Numbered from the stretch's first letter, positions 32,663 through 43,110 are shown. The stretch: 64,000 bases of DNA from Streptomyces sp. SID12501 (GCF_010550245.1 NZ_JAAGLU010000045.1:1-64000), one strand, 5' to 3'. Translations and numbers: made by a program. Notes: generated by a model not told the origin, from the letters alone.

Positions 32663-35047
32663 GTGACCATCGCGCCAGCCGAACCGGCTTCAGCGACCGC
32701 AGTGGCCCCACTGATCCCAGTGGCGCCAGTGGAGACGGACGGTCCCGGTGCCGCGCTGCTGCGGATCCTGACCGAGCTGACCGCCGACCTTCCCGACGCC
32801 GACCCCGGCCGGGTCGCCGCCGCCGCGCTGCGCGGCAGGTCCGTGCGGGCCGACGTGTCGGAGTTGCGCGAGCTGGCCACCGAGGCCGCGGCCGGCCTCA
32901 TCTCCGAGGACCCCGCCTACTCCCGGCTGGCCGCCCGCCTGCTGACCGTCACCATCGCCGCGGAGGCCGCCTCACAGGGCGTCACGTCCTTCTCCGAGTC
33001 GGTCGCGGTCGGCCACCGGGAGGGCCTGATCGCCGACCGCACCGCCGAGTTCGTACGGCTGCACACGGACCGTCTGAACAACCTGATCGACGTCGAGGGC
33101 GACGACCGCTTCGGGTACTTCGGGCTGCGCACTCTCCACAGCCGGTACCTCCTGCGCCACCCGATCACGCGCCGGGTCATCGAGACGCCCCAGCACTTCA
33201 TGCTGCGCGTGGCGAGCGGTCTCGCCGAGGACGACACCATTCGAGGGCTGGACGAAGTCGCCGCGCTCTACCGGCTGATGAGCCGCCTCGACTACCTCCC
33301 CTCCTCCCCCACGCTCTTCAACTCCGGTACCCGGCACCCCCAGATGTCGTCCTGCTACCTCCTCGACTCGCCCGTCGACGAGCTGGACTCCATCTACGAC
33401 CGCTACCACCAGGTCGCCCGACTCTCGAAGCACGCCGGTGGCATCGGGCTGTCGTACTCCCGGATCCGCAGCCGCGGTTCGCTGATCCGCGGCACCAACG
33501 GGCACTCCAACGGCATCGTGCCGTTCCTGAAGACGCTGGACGCCTCCGTCGCCGCCGTGAACCAGGGCGGCCGGCGCAAGGGTGCCGCCGCGGTGTACCT
33601 GGAGACCTGGCACTCCGACATCGAGGAGTTCCTGGAGCTGCGCGACAACACGGGTGAGGACGCCCGCCGTACGCACAACCTGAACCTCGCGCACTGGATC
33701 CCGGACGAGTTCATGCGCCGGGTGAACGCGGACGCGCTCTGGTCGCTCTTCTCCCCCTCCGACGTGCCCGAACTGGTCGACCTGTGGGGCGACGAGTTCG
33801 ACGCCACCTACCGGTTGGCCGAGGAGGCCGGGCTCGCCCGGAAGACCATCCCGGCCCGCGATCTGTACGGCCGCATGATGCGCACGCTCGCGCAGACCGG
33901 CCAAGGCTGGATGACCTTCAAGGACGCAGCCAACCGGACCGCCAACCAGACGGCCGAGCCGGGCAGTGTCGTCCACTCCTCGAACCTGTGCACCGAGATC
34001 CTGGAGGTCACGGACGACGGGGAGACCGCGGTCTGCAACCTGGGCTCGGTCAACCTCGGCGCGTTCGTCGATACGGCGGCCGGTGACATCGACTGGGAGC
34101 GGCTGGACGAGACGGTCCGTACCGCCGTCACCTTCCTCGACCGGGTCGTCGACATCAACTTCTACCCGACCGAGCAGGCGGGCCGCTCGAACGCGCGGTG
34201 GCGTCCGGTCGGCCTGGGCGCGATGGGCCTCCAGGACGTCTTCTTCAAGCTGCGCGTCCCCTTCGACTCGCCCGAGGCCAAGGCCCTCTCCACGCGCATC
34301 GCCGAGCGCGTCATGCTCGCCGCGTACGAGGCCTCCGCCGACCTCGCCGAGCGGGGCGGCCCGCTCCCGGCCTGGGAGAAGACCCGTACGGCCCGCGGTG
34401 TGCTGCACCCCGACCACTACGACGTGGAGCTGAACTGGCCCGAGCGCTGGTCGGCGCTTCGGGAACGTATCGCCGCGACCGGGATGCGCAACTCCCTGCT
34501 CCTGGCGATCGCGCCCACGGCCACCATCGCCTCGATCGCCGGCGTGTACGAGTGCATCGAGCCGCAGGTCTCCAACCTGTTCAAGCGCGAGACGCTGTCC
34601 GGCGAGTTCCTCCAGGTCAACTCCTACCTGGTACGGGAGTTGAAGGACCTCGGTGTGTGGGACGCCCGCACCCGGGAGGCGCTGCGCGAGTCGAACGGCT
34701 CGGTGCAGGACTTCGCCTGGATCCCGGCCGACGTACGCGCCCTGTACCGCACGGCATGGGAGATCCCGCAGCGCGGGCTCATCGACATGGCGGCGGCGCG
34801 GACGCCGTTCCTGGACCAGTCGCAGTCCCTGAACCTGTTCCTGGAGACGCCGACCATCGGCAAGCTCTCCTCGATGTACGCGTACGCCTGGAAGTCGGGC
34901 CTGAAGACGACGTACTACCTGCGCTCCCGCCCGGCGACCCGTATCGCCCGTGCCGCGCAGGCCACCGTCCCCGTCCAGCAGGCCGCCGACCCCGACGCCG
35001 TCGCCTGCTCCCTGGAAAACCCCGAGTCCTGCGAGGCCTGCCAGTAA
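32663..35047 (+). CDS. nrdA: Ribonucleoside-diphosphate reductase alpha subunit, class Ia
   Basis: NrdA (NrdL) reduces ribonucleotides to deoxyribonucleotides using a radical from NrdB. The 794-residue protein has the catalytic Cys set: SSCYLLD, SSNLCTEI (N-x-C-x-E) and TAVCNLGSVNL, the NGHSNGIVPFLKTLDA loop and a C-terminal CEACQ pair for redoxin exchange. The N-terminal segment (~90 residues) resembles an ATP cone only weakly. GTG at 32663 follows GAGGGAGA; an earlier ATG at 32612 is less likely. The gene is under the B12 riboswitch and its TAA overlaps the nrdB ATG. Confidence 0.95.
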   Translation: MTIAPAEPASATAVAPLIPVAPVETDGPGAALLRILTELTADLPDADPGRVAAAALRGRSVRADVSELRELATEAAAGLISEDPAYSRLAARLLTVTIAAEAASQGVTSFSESVAVGHREGLIADRTAEFVRLHTDRLNNLIDVEGDDRFGYFGLRTLHSRYLLRHPITRRVIETPQHFMLRVASGLAEDDTIRGLDEVAALYRLMSRLDYLPSSPTLFNSGTRHPQMSSCYLLDSPVDELDSIYDRYHQVARLSKHAGGIGLSYSRIRSRGSLIRGTNGHSNGIVPFLKTLDASVAAVNQGGRRKGAAAVYLETWHSDIEEFLELRDNTGEDARRTHNLNLAHWIPDEFMRRVNADALWSLFSPSDVPELVDLWGDEFDATYRLAEEAGLARKTIPARDLYGRMMRTLAQTGQGWMTFKDAANRTANQTAEPGSVVHSSNLCTEILEVTDDGETAVCNLGSVNLGAFVDTAAGDIDWERLDETVRTAVTFLDRVVDINFYPTEQAGRSNARWRPVGLGAMGLQDVFFKLRVPFDSPEAKALSTRIAERVMLAAYEASADLAERGGPLPAWEKTRTARGVLHPDHYDVELNWPERWSALRERIAATGMRNSLLLAIAPTATIASIAGVYECIEPQVSNLFKRETLSGEFLQVNSYLVRELKDLGVWDARTREALRESNGSVQDFAWIPADVRALYRTAWEIPQRGLIDMAAARTPFLDQSQSLNLFLETPTIGKLSSMYAYAWKSGLKTTYYLRSRPATRIARAAQATVPVQQAADPDAVACSLENPESCEACQ

Positions 35048-36072
35048 TGACCATCGCACCTGAGAAGACCGAGAAGAACCTGCTCGACCCGGGCTTCGAA
35101 CTCACCCTCCGCCCCATGCGCTACCCGGACTTCTACGAGCGCTACCGGGACGCCATCAAGAACACCTGGACCGTCGAGGAGGTCGACCTCCACTCGGACG
35201 TCTCCGACCTGGCGAAGCTGTCCGAGGGCGAGCAGCACATGATCGGCCGGCTGGTCGCGTTCTTCGCGACGGGCGACTCGATCGTCTCGAACAACCTGGT
35301 GCTCACGCTCTACAAGCACATCAACTCCCCGGAGGCGCGGCTGTACTTGAGCCGCCAGCTCTTCGAGGAGGCCGTGCACGTCCAGTTCTATCTGACGCTC
35401 CTCGACACCTACCTCCCCGACCCGGCGGACCGGGCCGCGGCCTTCGACGCGGTGGAGAGCATCCCGTCGATCCGCGCGAAGGCCGAGTTCTGCTTCAGGT
35501 GGATCAACGAGGTCGAGAAGCTCGACCGGCTGGAGACCCAGGCCGACCGCCGCCGCTTCCTCCTCAATCTCATCTGCTTCGCCGCGTGCATCGAGGGCCT
35601 GTTCTTCTACGGTGCTTTCGCCTACGTCTACTGGTTCCGCAGCCGGGGACTCCTGCACGGCCTGGCCACCGGCACGAACTGGGTCTTCCGGGACGAGACC
35701 ATGCACATGAGCTTCGCGTTCGAGGTGGTCGACACCGTCCGCAAGGAGGAGCCGGAGCTGTTCGACGAGCGGCTTCAGCAGCAGGTGACCGACATGATGC
35801 GGGAGGCGGTCGAGGCGGAACTCCAGTTCGGCCGGGACCTGTGCGGTGAGGGCCTGCCGGGCATGAACACCGAGTCGATGCGGCAGTACCTGGAGTGTGT
35901 CGCCGACCAGCGGCTGGCCCGCCTGGGCTTCGCCCCGGTGTACGGCTCCGAGAACCCCTTCTCCTTCATGGAGCTTCAAGGGGTCCAGGAGCTGACCAAC
36001 TTCTTCGAGCGCCGCCCGTCGGCGTACCAGGTGGCCGTGGAGGGCACGGTCGACCTCGACGAGGATTTCTGA
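35047..36072 (+). CDS. nrdB: Ribonucleoside-diphosphate reductase beta subunit
   Basis: The 341-residue protein houses the dinuclear metal centre and radical. FEEAVHVQFYLTLLDTY has the E-x-x-H ligand pair and a Tyr four residues after His, the place of the E. coli radical Tyr122, so a tyrosyl-radical enzyme (not the Phe-containing class Ic) is predicted. Later ligands lie in CIEGLFFYGAFAYVYWF and FRDETMHMSFAFEVV. The start overlaps the nrdA stop (TAATG). Terminator follows. Confidence 0.95.
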   Translation: MTIAPEKTEKNLLDPGFELTLRPMRYPDFYERYRDAIKNTWTVEEVDLHSDVSDLAKLSEGEQHMIGRLVAFFATGDSIVSNNLVLTLYKHINSPEARLYLSRQLFEEAVHVQFYLTLLDTYLPDPADRAAAFDAVESIPSIRAKAEFCFRWINEVEKLDRLETQADRRRFLLNLICFAACIEGLFFYGAFAYVYWFRSRGLLHGLATGTNWVFRDETMHMSFAFEVVDTVRKEEPELFDERLQQQVTDMMREAVEAELQFGRDLCGEGLPGMNTESMRQYLECVADQRLARLGFAPVYGSENPFSFMELQGVQELTNFFERRPSAYQVAVEGTVDLDEDF

Positions 36073-36085
36073 CGCCACGTCACTG

Positions 36086-36123
36086 ATGGTGCCGGGCTTA
36101 CCGAAGAGTAAGCCCGGCACCAT
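36086..36123 (+). terminator. nrdAB terminator
   Basis: A perfect 16-bp stem, ATGGTGCCGGGCTTAC / GTAAGCCCGGCACCAT, with a 6-nt loop, 14 bp after nrdB. It implies that the downstream genes are not in the same transcript. Confidence 0.85.
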
Positions 36124-36380
36124 GAAGTGCGGGGCCTCGCCCATGGACCGTCCATCGGCCGTCCATGGACCTCCTATGGAGCGGCAAAGTTCTTCCGACG
36201 CATCTGTTCCGGTCTTGTCGGCCCCGGCTACTTTCTGGCCATCCGATCATGCGCACAACGGCATCACGGATGCTAAAAGTGTCATGCCCATGACGATAAC
36301 GCGCACTGCTGCCGCTACGCGCGTCACAGGCCTGCCACCAACGTCGAGAACCCCACTCCAACGACGGAGGCAGTACCCCC

Positions 36381-38450
36381 ATGCGTAAGACACCTACCGG
36401 TAAGCCCGGCCGGAGCCTGCGAAGACTCCTGGCCGCCGCCGTACCCGCCGCCGCCCTCGGCCTCGCCGGGCTCGTCGCGGTGCCGGCACACGCGGTGCCC
36501 GCGGCGCACGTAGCCGCGAGCACCTCCCGGGTCACCCAGAACTCCAAGGCCCTCACCTCCCCGGACCGGCAGACGTTCCACTCGACCGGCAAGGCCGGCC
36601 AGAAGGTGCCGACCACGCATCTCTGCGCCACCGCCGAGCCCGGTCACGTCTCCTGTTTCGCCCAGCGCCGGACCGACATCAAGCAGCGGCTCGCCGCCGC
36701 AGCCGCTGCCGCCACGCCGTCCGGGCTCAGCCCTGCCAACCTGCACAGCGCCTACAACCTCCCGTCAACGGGCGGCTCCGGCCTGACCGTTGCCATCGTC
36801 GACGCGTACAACGACCCCAACGCCGAGGCGGACCTGGCCACTTACCGTTCGACGTACGGCCTGTCCGCCTGCACCAAGGCCAGCGGCTGCTTCAAGCAGG
36901 TCAGTCAGACCGGTTCGACGACCTCGCTGCCGACCAACGACACCGGCTGGGCCGGCGAGGAGGCGCTCGACCTCGACATGGTCAGCGCCGTCTGCCCCAA
37001 CTGCAGCATCATCCTCGTCGAGGCGAGCTCCGCCACCGACTCCGACCTCGGCACCGCCGAGAACGAGGCCGTGGCGCTCGGCGCGAAGTTCGTGTCCAAC
37101 AGCTGGGGCGGCGACGAGGCGTCCTCCCAGACGACCGAGGACACCTCGTACTTCAAGCACCCCGGTGTCGCGATCACGGTCAGCTCGGGTGACAGCGCGT
37201 ACGGCGCCGAGTACCCGGCAACCTCCCAGTACGTGACCGCGGTTGGCGGCACCGCCCTCTCCACGTCCTCCAACTCCCGCGGCTGGACCGAGTCCGTGTG
37301 GAAGACCAGCAGCACGGAGGGGACCGGGTCCGGCTGCTCGGCGTACGACGCCAAGCCGAGCTGGCAGACCGACACCGGGTGCACCAAGCGCATGGAGGCG
37401 GACGTCTCCGCCGTCGCCGACCCCGCCACCGGTGTGGCCGTCTACGACACCTACGGCGGTTCCGGCTGGGCCGTCTACGGGGGCACGAGCGCCTCGGCTC
37501 CGATCATCGCGGGTGTGTACGCGCTGGCCGGTACCCCGGGTTCCAGTGACTACCCGGCGAAGTACCCCTACAGCCACACGAGCAACCTGTACGACGTCAC
37601 CAGCGGCAACAACGGCTCCTGCACCACCTCGTACTTCTGCACCGCGGCCACCGGCTACGACGGTCCGACCGGCTGGGGCACCCCCAACGGCACCACCGCC
37701 TTCACCTCGGGCACCAGCACGGGCAACACGGTGACCGTCACCAGCCCGGGCAGTCAGTCGACCACCACCGGCAGCGCGGTCAGCCTGCAGATCAGCGCGA
37801 CCGACAGCGCGTCGGCGACCCTCACCTACAGCGCGAGCGGCCTGCCGACCGGGCTGTCGATCAGCAGCTCGACCGGCCTGATCTCCGGTACGGCGTCCAC
37901 CGCGGGCACGTACCAGGTCACCGTGACCGCGAGCGACAGCACCGGCGCCTCCGGTTCCGCCTCCTTCAGCTGGACCGTCGGGTCGACCAGCAGCACCTGC
38001 ACCTCGTCCCAGCTGCTCGGCAACCCCGGCTTCGAGTCGGGCAACACCACCTGGACCGCTTCCACCAGCGTCATCAGCAACTCCACCAGCGAGGCGGCGC
38101 ACGCCGGCTCGTACTACGCCTGGCTGGACGGCTACGGCTCCGCGCACACCGACACGCTGTCCCAGTCGGTGACCGTGCCCAGCGGCTGCAAGGCCACCTA
38201 CACCTTCTACCTGCACGTCGACACCAAGGAGACCTCCACCAGCACCGCCTACGACAAACTGACGGTCACCGCCGGATCGACCACCCTGGCGACGTACTCG
38301 AACCTCAACGCCGCCTCGGGCTACGCCCAGAAGTCCTTCGACCTGTCCTCGTACGCCGGCTCCACCGTCACCCTGAAGTTCAGCGGTGTCGAGGACTCCT
38401 CGCTCCAGACCAGCTTCGTCCTCGACGACACCGCCGTCACGACCAGCTGA
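36381..38450 (+). CDS. Secreted S53 (sedolisin-like) serine peptidase
   Basis: The 689-residue precursor has a signal peptide ([11 protein letters not shown]... to about AHA38), a short pro-region with [16 protein letters not shown] and then the S53 domain. Catalytic candidates are E193/D197 ([10 protein letters not shown]), D in [10 protein letters not shown] and S370 (GGTSASAP). A putative Ig-like domain follows (about 445-530, [16 protein letters not shown]). The C-terminal beta-sandwich of ~145 residues ([17 protein letters not shown]) resembles carbohydrate-binding modules. It likely digests extracellular protein; S53 enzymes work best at acid pH. GGAGG precedes the ATG. It stands between nrdAB and nrdS, with its own terminator. 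Confidence 0.9.
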   Translation: MRKTPTGKPGRSLRRLLAAAVPAAALGLAGLVAVPAHAVPAAHVAASTSRVTQNSKALTSPDRQTFHSTGKAGQKVPTTHLCATAEPGHVSCFAQRRTDIKQRLAAAAAAATPSGLSPANLHSAYNLPSTGGSGLTVAIVDAYNDPNAEADLATYRSTYGLSACTKASGCFKQVSQTGSTTSLPTNDTGWAGEEALDLDMVSAVCPNCSIILVEASSATDSDLGTAENEAVALGAKFVSNSWGGDEASSQTTEDTSYFKHPGVAITVSSGDSAYGAEYPATSQYVTAVGGTALSTSSNSRGWTESVWKTSSTEGTGSGCSAYDAKPSWQTDTGCTKRMEADVSAVADPATGVAVYDTYGGSGWAVYGGTSASAPIIAGVYALAGTPGSSDYPAKYPYSHTSNLYDVTSGNNGSCTTSYFCTAATGYDGPTGWGTPNGTTAFTSGTSTGNTVTVTSPGSQSTTTGSAVSLQISATDSASATLTYSASGLPTGLSISSSTGLISGTASTAGTYQVTVTASDSTGASGSASFSWTVGSTSSTCTSSQLLGNPGFESGNTTWTASTSVISNSTSEAAHAGSYYAWLDGYGSAHTDTLSQSVTVPSGCKATYTFYLHVDTKETSTSTAYDKLTVTAGSTTLATYSNLNAASGYAQKSFDLSSYAGSTVTLKFSGVEDSSLQTSFVLDDTAVTTS

Positions 38451-38460
38451 CCACCACCCG

Positions 38461-38503
38461 CACCGGAGCCCCGGCCGCCGCCTTCGCGGCCGGGGCTCCG
38501 GTG
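38461..38503 (+). terminator. Peptidase gene terminator
   Basis: An 18-bp perfect stem, CACCGGAGCCCCGGCCGC / GCGGCCGGGGCTCCGGTG, loop of 7 nt, 10 bp after the stop. Confidence 0.85.
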
Positions 38504-38577
38504 CGGGATGAGGTGCGAGATGAGGTGTGGGATCCGGACGGGCGGGTGACACGTCGAAGGAAAGAGGAGGCCCCCCT

Positions 38578-39075
38578 ATGCGCCGAACGATCCGCCGCAC
38601 GACCCTCGCCCTCGCGGCACTCACACTCACGCTCACCGTCGCGGGCTGCACCGAGCGCGCCGACAGCGGCAAGGACGGCGGCAACAGCGTGTCGTCCGCT
38701 CCCTCGCCCGCCCCCACCACTAGACCGACGAGCCCGACGAGCCCGACGCCGAGTCCCGCGGACTGTACGGCGGTGACGACGCTCGGCGCCCGCGACAGCG
38801 GCCGCACAGTGTGCCTGGCGGTTGGCGACACCGTCCGTATCAGCCTGGACGGAACCTCCGAGCGGCCCTGGAAACCGGTCACCGTGAGCGGTCCCGGCCT
38901 GGCGGCCACCAACAGCGGGCTCGTCCTGCTACCCGGCGACGCGAGCGCCGCCTTCAAGGCCGTATCGACAGGCAGGACCCGGCTGGAGTCCACGCGGCCG
39001 CTGTGCGCCACCCGGACCGGCCAGGTCTCGTGCCGGGCGATTCAGGAGTGGTGGGTCACCGTGGTGGTGAAGTAG
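38578..39075 (+). CDS. Secreted lipoprotein, Ig-like fold possible
   Basis: The 165-residue precursor has a lipoprotein signal (LALAALTLTLTVAGC, Cys about 24), then a Ser/Pro/Thr linker with PTSPTSPTPSP and a folded C-terminal part with four cysteines. The segment VGDTVRISLDGTSERPWKPV recalls the first strands of chagasin-like (I42) inhibitors, but the TGY loop is absent, so I make no functional call. The ATG follows AAAGAGGAGG. It overlaps the next gene tail to tail by 34 bp. Confidence 0.7.
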   Translation: MRRTIRRTTLALAALTLTLTVAGCTERADSGKDGGNSVSSAPSPAPTTRPTSPTSPTPSPADCTAVTTLGARDSGRTVCLAVGDTVRISLDGTSERPWKPVTVSGPGLAATNSGLVLLPGDASAAFKAVSTGRTRLESTRPLCATRTGQVSCRAIQEWWVTVVVK

Positions 39076-39269
39076 CGCTGCCGCCGTACGGGGAGCGTCG
39101 TGGGGCCGATCCGCTCGGCCTCCCGGCGAGTCTGCTGGGCCTCGCGGAGCTGGCGGTCGATGCGCCGGTCGCGCGCCATGCCGATCAGGGACGGGAGGGC
39201 CAGGGCCACGAAGACCGCGACGACGACGAGGATTCCGACGATGTTGTCCGTTGCTGTGTTCATGGACAT
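39042..39269 (-). CDS. Small single-helix membrane protein
   Basis: The 75-residue product has one N-terminal helix (IVGILVVVAVFVALALPSLIG) and a basic cytosolic tail. Start ATG at 39267-39269 or, two codons later, 39263. It is divergent from nrdS with an 87-bp gap. No family recognised. Confidence 0.65.
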   Translation of the reverse strand: MSMNTATDNIVGILVVVAVFVALALPSLIGMARDRRIDRQLREAQQTRREAERIGPTTLPVRRQRYFTTTVTHHS

Positions 39270-39356
39270 TAGTCTCGCGCCGAATGCTCCTGACCGTCAG
39301 TGGCAGGACTGCCGCACACCCTCGATTTCCTGCCAATGCCGAGGCACACTGGAGAC

Positions 39357-40319
39357 ATGCTCGAAAACGTGGCCGTGATTCTGCTCAACGGAGTGCATCC
39401 CTTCGAACTCGGCGTCGTCTGCGAGGTCTTCGGCCTCGACCGCAGCGACGAGGGCCTGCCTGTGTACGACTTCGCCGTCGCCTCGGCCGAGGGACCGACG
39501 CTGAGCACCCACGCGGGCTTCTCGGTGAGTACGGAACACGGGCTGGAGCGTCTGGAGACGGCCGACCTGATCGCCGTGCCGGCCGGGCAGACCTATGCGG
39601 ACCGGGAGTATCCGCCGGAGCTGCTGGACGCGCTTCGGCGGGCCGTGGAGCGCGGGGCCCGGGTGCTCAGCGTCTGTTCCGGGGTCTTCGTGCTCGCCGC
39701 CGCGGGCCTGCTGGACGGCCGGCGGTGCGCGGTGCACTGGCGGCACGCCGACGAGCTGGCCCGGCGCTATCCGCGGGTCCGGGTCGAGCCGGACGTGCTG
39801 TACGTCGACGCGGGGCCGGTGATCACCTCCGCCGGTACGGCCGCCGGGATCGACGCCTGTCTGCACCTCGTACGGCAGGAGCACGGGCCCGAGGTCGCCA
39901 ACGCCATCGCCCGCCGGATGGTCGTACCGCCGCACCGGGACGGCGGCCAGGCCCAGTACATCGAGCGGCCCCTGCCCCGGTCGCGGTGCGACACCGTCGG
40001 GGAGGTGCTCGTGTGGATGGAGCGCAACCTCGACGAGGAGGTGACCGTCGAGCAGCTCTCCGAGCGCGCCCACATGTCGCCCCGCACCTTCGCCCGCCGC
40101 TTCCAGCAGGAGACGGGCACCACGCCCTACCGCTGGATTCTGCGGCAACGCGTACTGCTGGCCCAGCAGTTGCTGGAGGCGACGGACGAGACGATGGACG
40201 CCATCGCCTGGCGCACCGGGTTCGGCACCGCGGCGGCGCTGCGCCACCAGTTCGTACGGTCGCTGGGGACCACCCCGCAGGCCTACCGGCGTACGTTCAA
40301 GGGCCCGGAGGCCGCCTGA
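39357..40319 (+). CDS. nrdS: GATase1-AraC family regulator, NrdS-like
   Basis: The 320-residue protein joins an N-terminal DJ-1/PfpI-like domain (VAVILLNGVHPFELGVVCEV; VLSVCSGVFVLAAAGLLDGR with the elbow Cys) to a C-terminal AraC HTH pair (VEQLSERAHMSPRTFARRFQ; ETMDAIAWRTGFGTAAALRH). In S. coelicolor the third gene of the nrdABS operon codes for an AraC-type protein next to the P450/terpene pair; the same neighbours here support the name. Unlike that operon, four kilobases and three genes intervene. Start ATG follows GGAGAC. Confidence 0.72.
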   Translation: MLENVAVILLNGVHPFELGVVCEVFGLDRSDEGLPVYDFAVASAEGPTLSTHAGFSVSTEHGLERLETADLIAVPAGQTYADREYPPELLDALRRAVERGARVLSVCSGVFVLAAAGLLDGRRCAVHWRHADELARRYPRVRVEPDVLYVDAGPVITSAGTAAGIDACLHLVRQEHGPEVANAIARRMVVPPHRDGGQAQYIERPLPRSRCDTVGEVLVWMERNLDEEVTVEQLSERAHMSPRTFARRFQQETGTTPYRWILRQRVLLAQQLLEATDETMDAIAWRTGFGTAAALRHQFVRSLGTTPQAYRRTFKGPEAA

Positions 40320-40349
40320 ACGTACGCCGGTTCCACCGCCCGGGCCCCT

Positions 40350-41720
40350 TCAGCGGGCTGTCGCCCGCAGCAGCATCCGGTCCGGGTGCAGGGTGATGCC
40401 CACGCGGACCGCGTCGCGCGATCCGGGCACGCGTTCGAAGCGCCACCGCCTGGCCACCTCGGCCGTGAGGATGGTCAGCATGGCCATCGAGAAATGGTCA
40501 CTCGGACACTTGCGGTTGCCCACGCCGAACGGGGTCATCGCGTACTTGGGCAGGTCCTTGACACGTTCCGGAAGCCAGCGGTCGGGGTCGAACTCGGTGT
40601 TCCGCTCGTACGAACGCGGATCGCGCTGTATCGCGTACGGGCTGTACACGAGATCGGCACCGGCTGGAATCCGATAGCCGCCCAGCTCGGTCTCGGCCAC
40701 CGCCCGCCGTGTCAATATCCATACGGGCGGCTGCAAACGCATCGTCTCGACGACGACATTGTTCGTGTGCGCCAGCTTGCGGACGTCCTCGAATGCGACC
40801 GCTCGGTCGCCCCCGACCGATTCCGCCTCCTCGGCCACCTTGTCGGCGTGTTCCGGCTGTTCGGCGAGGACCTGGAGCAGGGACATGATCGTGGAGGCGA
40901 CGGTTTCGGCGCCCGGAGTGACTATGGCGATGACCTGGTCATGGATCTCCTGTTCGCCTATGGGGTCGCCATTCTCGTTCTTCGCCGTCAGCAAAGCCGT
41001 CAGCAAATCGTCCGGATTTTGACCGGATGCCCGGCGCTCGGCCACGATCTCGTCGACGACAAGATGCATATCGGCCAGGGCCCGGTTGAATTTGAGGTTG
41101 GCCGGCAGCGGAAGCCGGTAGAGCGGCCCCGCCGGGATCACCATGCGCCGGTACATCCCCAGGAACACCGTGGCGAGCGCGGCGCACAGGCGTTCGGCCC
41201 GCTCGTCCATGTAGTCGCCGCGCAGCAGACAGCGGGCCGCGATGCGCACGGCGATCCGGAAGGACTCCGCGGTGCAGTCGATGATCTCGCCGGGCTGCCA
41301 GCGCCGGGCGAACGCCTGCGCCTCCTCCGCCATGATCGGTCCGTACTCGGGGAGGACGTCCAACCTGAACGCGGGCTGTATGGTGCGCCGTTGGCGCCGG
41401 TGGGTGGGCCCGTTGGCGGTGGCCACGCCCTCCTTGCCGAGCAGCCCTTCGAGGGACTCCCACAGCGGGCCGCCGATGATGTAGTCGGGGTTCAGCGCGA
41501 GTTCTCCGACCAGTTCCGGCGCGGTGGCGGCGTACACCGTCTTGGGGCCGAGTTTCAGCCGTACGACGTCGCCGTGGTCGCGGAGCCGGGCGAAGTAGCC
41601 CAGCGGGTCGCGGACCAGCTGCCAGCCGTGGCCGAGAAGCGGGACACCGCCGCCCGCGAAGGGCGGATCGGGCAGCTCCCTGGCGTGGGGGGACACGGGA
41701 CGTACTGATTCGACGGTCAT
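40350..41720 (-). CDS. Cytochrome P450, CYP170A type (albaflavenone synthase)
   Basis: CYP170A1 oxidises epi-isozizaene to albaflavenols and albaflavenone. The 456-residue protein has the I-helix stretch [15 protein letters not shown], the ExxR motif [23 protein letters not shown] and the haem loop [13 protein letters not shown], where the usual Gly after Cys-x is Ser, as in CYP170. Start ATG overlaps the stop of the terpene synthase (ATGA), so they form a coupled two-gene operon. A moonlighting farnesene-synthase activity is reported for the S. coelicolor enzyme; its presence here is not tested. Confidence 0.92.
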   Translation of the reverse strand: MTVESVRPVSPHARELPDPPFAGGGVPLLGHGWQLVRDPLGYFARLRDHGDVVRLKLGPKTVYAATAPELVGELALNPDYIIGGPLWESLEGLLGKEGVATANGPTHRRQRRTIQPAFRLDVLPEYGPIMAEEAQAFARRWQPGEIIDCTAESFRIAVRIAARCLLRGDYMDERAERLCAALATVFLGMYRRMVIPAGPLYRLPLPANLKFNRALADMHLVVDEIVAERRASGQNPDDLLTALLTAKNENGDPIGEQEIHDQVIAIVTPGAETVASTIMSLLQVLAEQPEHADKVAEEAESVGGDRAVAFEDVRKLAHTNNVVVETMRLQPPVWILTRRAVAETELGGYRIPAGADLVYSPYAIQRDPRSYERNTEFDPDRWLPERVKDLPKYAMTPFGVGNRKCPSDHFSMAMLTILTAEVARRWRFERVPGSRDAVRVGITLHPDRMLLRATAR

Positions 41721-42802
41721 TTCTCACCTGCCGCTTCGTTGTTGACGTACGGGGGTGTGGAGCGGTCGTCCCAGTTGTCGACCATGTAGCGGCCGGACTC
41801 GTGGTGGAACCAGTAGACGGAACTGAACCAGTTCCGCATATTGCCGAGACAGACGATCACGGCGGTGCTGATTTGCTTTCCGCGCGCGCTGCCGTCGTCG
41901 AGTGATTCGGCGAACCTGCGCGCTTCCTGTTCCTTCGAGAGGAATTCCAGAACTGTCCTCTCGACCCGCCCCCTGACTTCCGTGATGGCCTCTTCGAGTG
42001 TCAGCCCGTCGTGCCGTATGAGACTGATCCCGAGATTGTGCACCTCGTCACCCGCGAGTTCCTTCGGGAGTGAGCAGAGGTCGTTGTACCAGGCGGCGAA
42101 TTCCTGACTCAGCAGCGCCGCCCGGTGGAATGCGGGGTGTTTCCGCACCACGCTCGGGAGTTCGCATCCCGCGCTGGGCTCCAGGAGATCGGTCCAGATC
42201 CAGTGCGCGAAGGTGAGCCGCCGAAGTTCGAGGTATTCCTCGACTTTCGGCACGGTTCCGTTTGTGCGGTTTCGGAATTCGCGGTCGTACGCGTCGATCA
42301 CCTCGTGGAAGTGCCGCGCGAAGCGGGCGTTCCACCTCCTGCCCAGGAACGAGTACAGGCGCAGGACACTGTCCGCGAACCCCGCGACCAGCGGGTCCCG
42401 GTGGTACAGATACATCCCGGGTGCGTCCAGCGCGGCGTGGAGCCGGCCCTTGAGATGCCGCCAGGCGGCGGGCCGGCCATGCACGATGTCGCGGTCGTGG
42501 CGGTCGTCCCAGACGAAGAACCAGGCACTGAAGTCCGCTATCGCCTGGAGTACGTCGTCCGGGGCGCCGAGGTAGTACCCGGCCATGAGGTCGGTGTAGC
42601 AAAGACCGTCGGCATATTCTGCGACCTTGTCCGCCGACATGAGGCGTTTTTCCAGCAGCCAGCCCCTGGTCCTCTCCTGCAGTTGGGGCCAATACGGATG
42701 CAGTTGCCGGGGAAACGCCGCCTCGATCACAGGTAAGGCCAGTGATGGTGGGATCGCTACCGCTGGTGTCGCCGGTGAGGTGCTGTGTGGGAAAGCAGGC
42801 AC
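41717..42802 (-). CDS. Epi-isozizaene synthase (sesquiterpene cyclase)
   Basis: The enzyme cyclises farnesyl diphosphate to epi-isozizaene with Mg2+. The 361-residue protein has the Asp-rich motif [12 protein letters not shown] and the NSE triad [16 protein letters not shown], plus the C-terminal RY pair ([19 protein letters not shown]). It is close to the S. coelicolor protein over its whole length. GTG 42800-42802 follows AGAGGGG with good spacing; the frame continues upstream without homology. The pathway continues with the coupled CYP170. Confidence 0.95.
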   Translation of the reverse strand: MPAFPHSTSPATPAVAIPPSLALPVIEAAFPRQLHPYWPQLQERTRGWLLEKRLMSADKVAEYADGLCYTDLMAGYYLGAPDDVLQAIADFSAWFFVWDDRHDRDIVHGRPAAWRHLKGRLHAALDAPGMYLYHRDPLVAGFADSVLRLYSFLGRRWNARFARHFHEVIDAYDREFRNRTNGTVPKVEEYLELRRLTFAHWIWTDLLEPSAGCELPSVVRKHPAFHRAALLSQEFAAWYNDLCSLPKELAGDEVHNLGISLIRHDGLTLEEAITEVRGRVERTVLEFLSKEQEARRFAESLDDGSARGKQISTAVIVCLGNMRNWFSSVYWFHHESGRYMVDNWDDRSTPPYVNNEAAGEK

Positions 42803-43030
42803 GAACAAACCCCTCTCAGCCGCGAGTTGGCGCAACACCCCTCCCGCTGTGCCGGGCGTGCGCCGTTGCGTATCCCCGCAGTTCCCATTCAGCACTACAA
42901 CTGACCGTTCTGGGAACGTATTTGCTTCCTTCACTACCCCAAGCTGCCGAGATTCACCTCTTGCCTGACTGGTTCTGGATCACTACAGGCGCACTTGAGT
43001 CCACGTTTCGATCGAACGTACGACAGACAT
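42803..43030. other. Promoter region of the albaflavenone operon
   Basis: No gene is supported here. The segment is somewhat AT-richer than average (ACGTATTTGCTTCCTTCAC; CACTACAACTGACC) and should hold the terpene synthase promoter on the minus strand; I cannot fix the elements. Confidence 0.4.
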
Positions 43031-43077
43031 GCGAACGGCTCCTGCTCAGGGCATCATCCTGAGCAGGAGCCGTTCGC
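43031..43077 (-). terminator. 20-bp perfect hairpin after def
   Basis: GCGAACGGCTCCTGCTCAGG at 43031-43050 is the exact complement of 43058-43077, with a 7-nt loop. It lies 33 bp after the def stop; the longest perfect stem in the window. Confidence 0.9.
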
Positions 43078-43110
43078 GTTTACGTCTGCCTCAGACGTTG
43101 TCAGAAGTTG

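Noticed and set aside
32972-35059. 695-codon open frame antisense to nrdA
   Set aside because: nrdA motifs are unmistakable on the plus strand; the minus frame has no start context and no domain.
36765-39011. 748-codon minus open frame across the S53 peptidase
   Set aside because: Shadow of a strongly biased secreted-protein gene; Gly/Arg/Val-rich without domains, while the plus frame has a signal peptide and catalytic motifs.
38578-39075. Chagasin-type protease inhibitor acting on the neighbouring peptidase
   Set aside because: The first strands look similar but the diagnostic loops are absent, and chagasins inhibit cysteine, not S53, peptidases.
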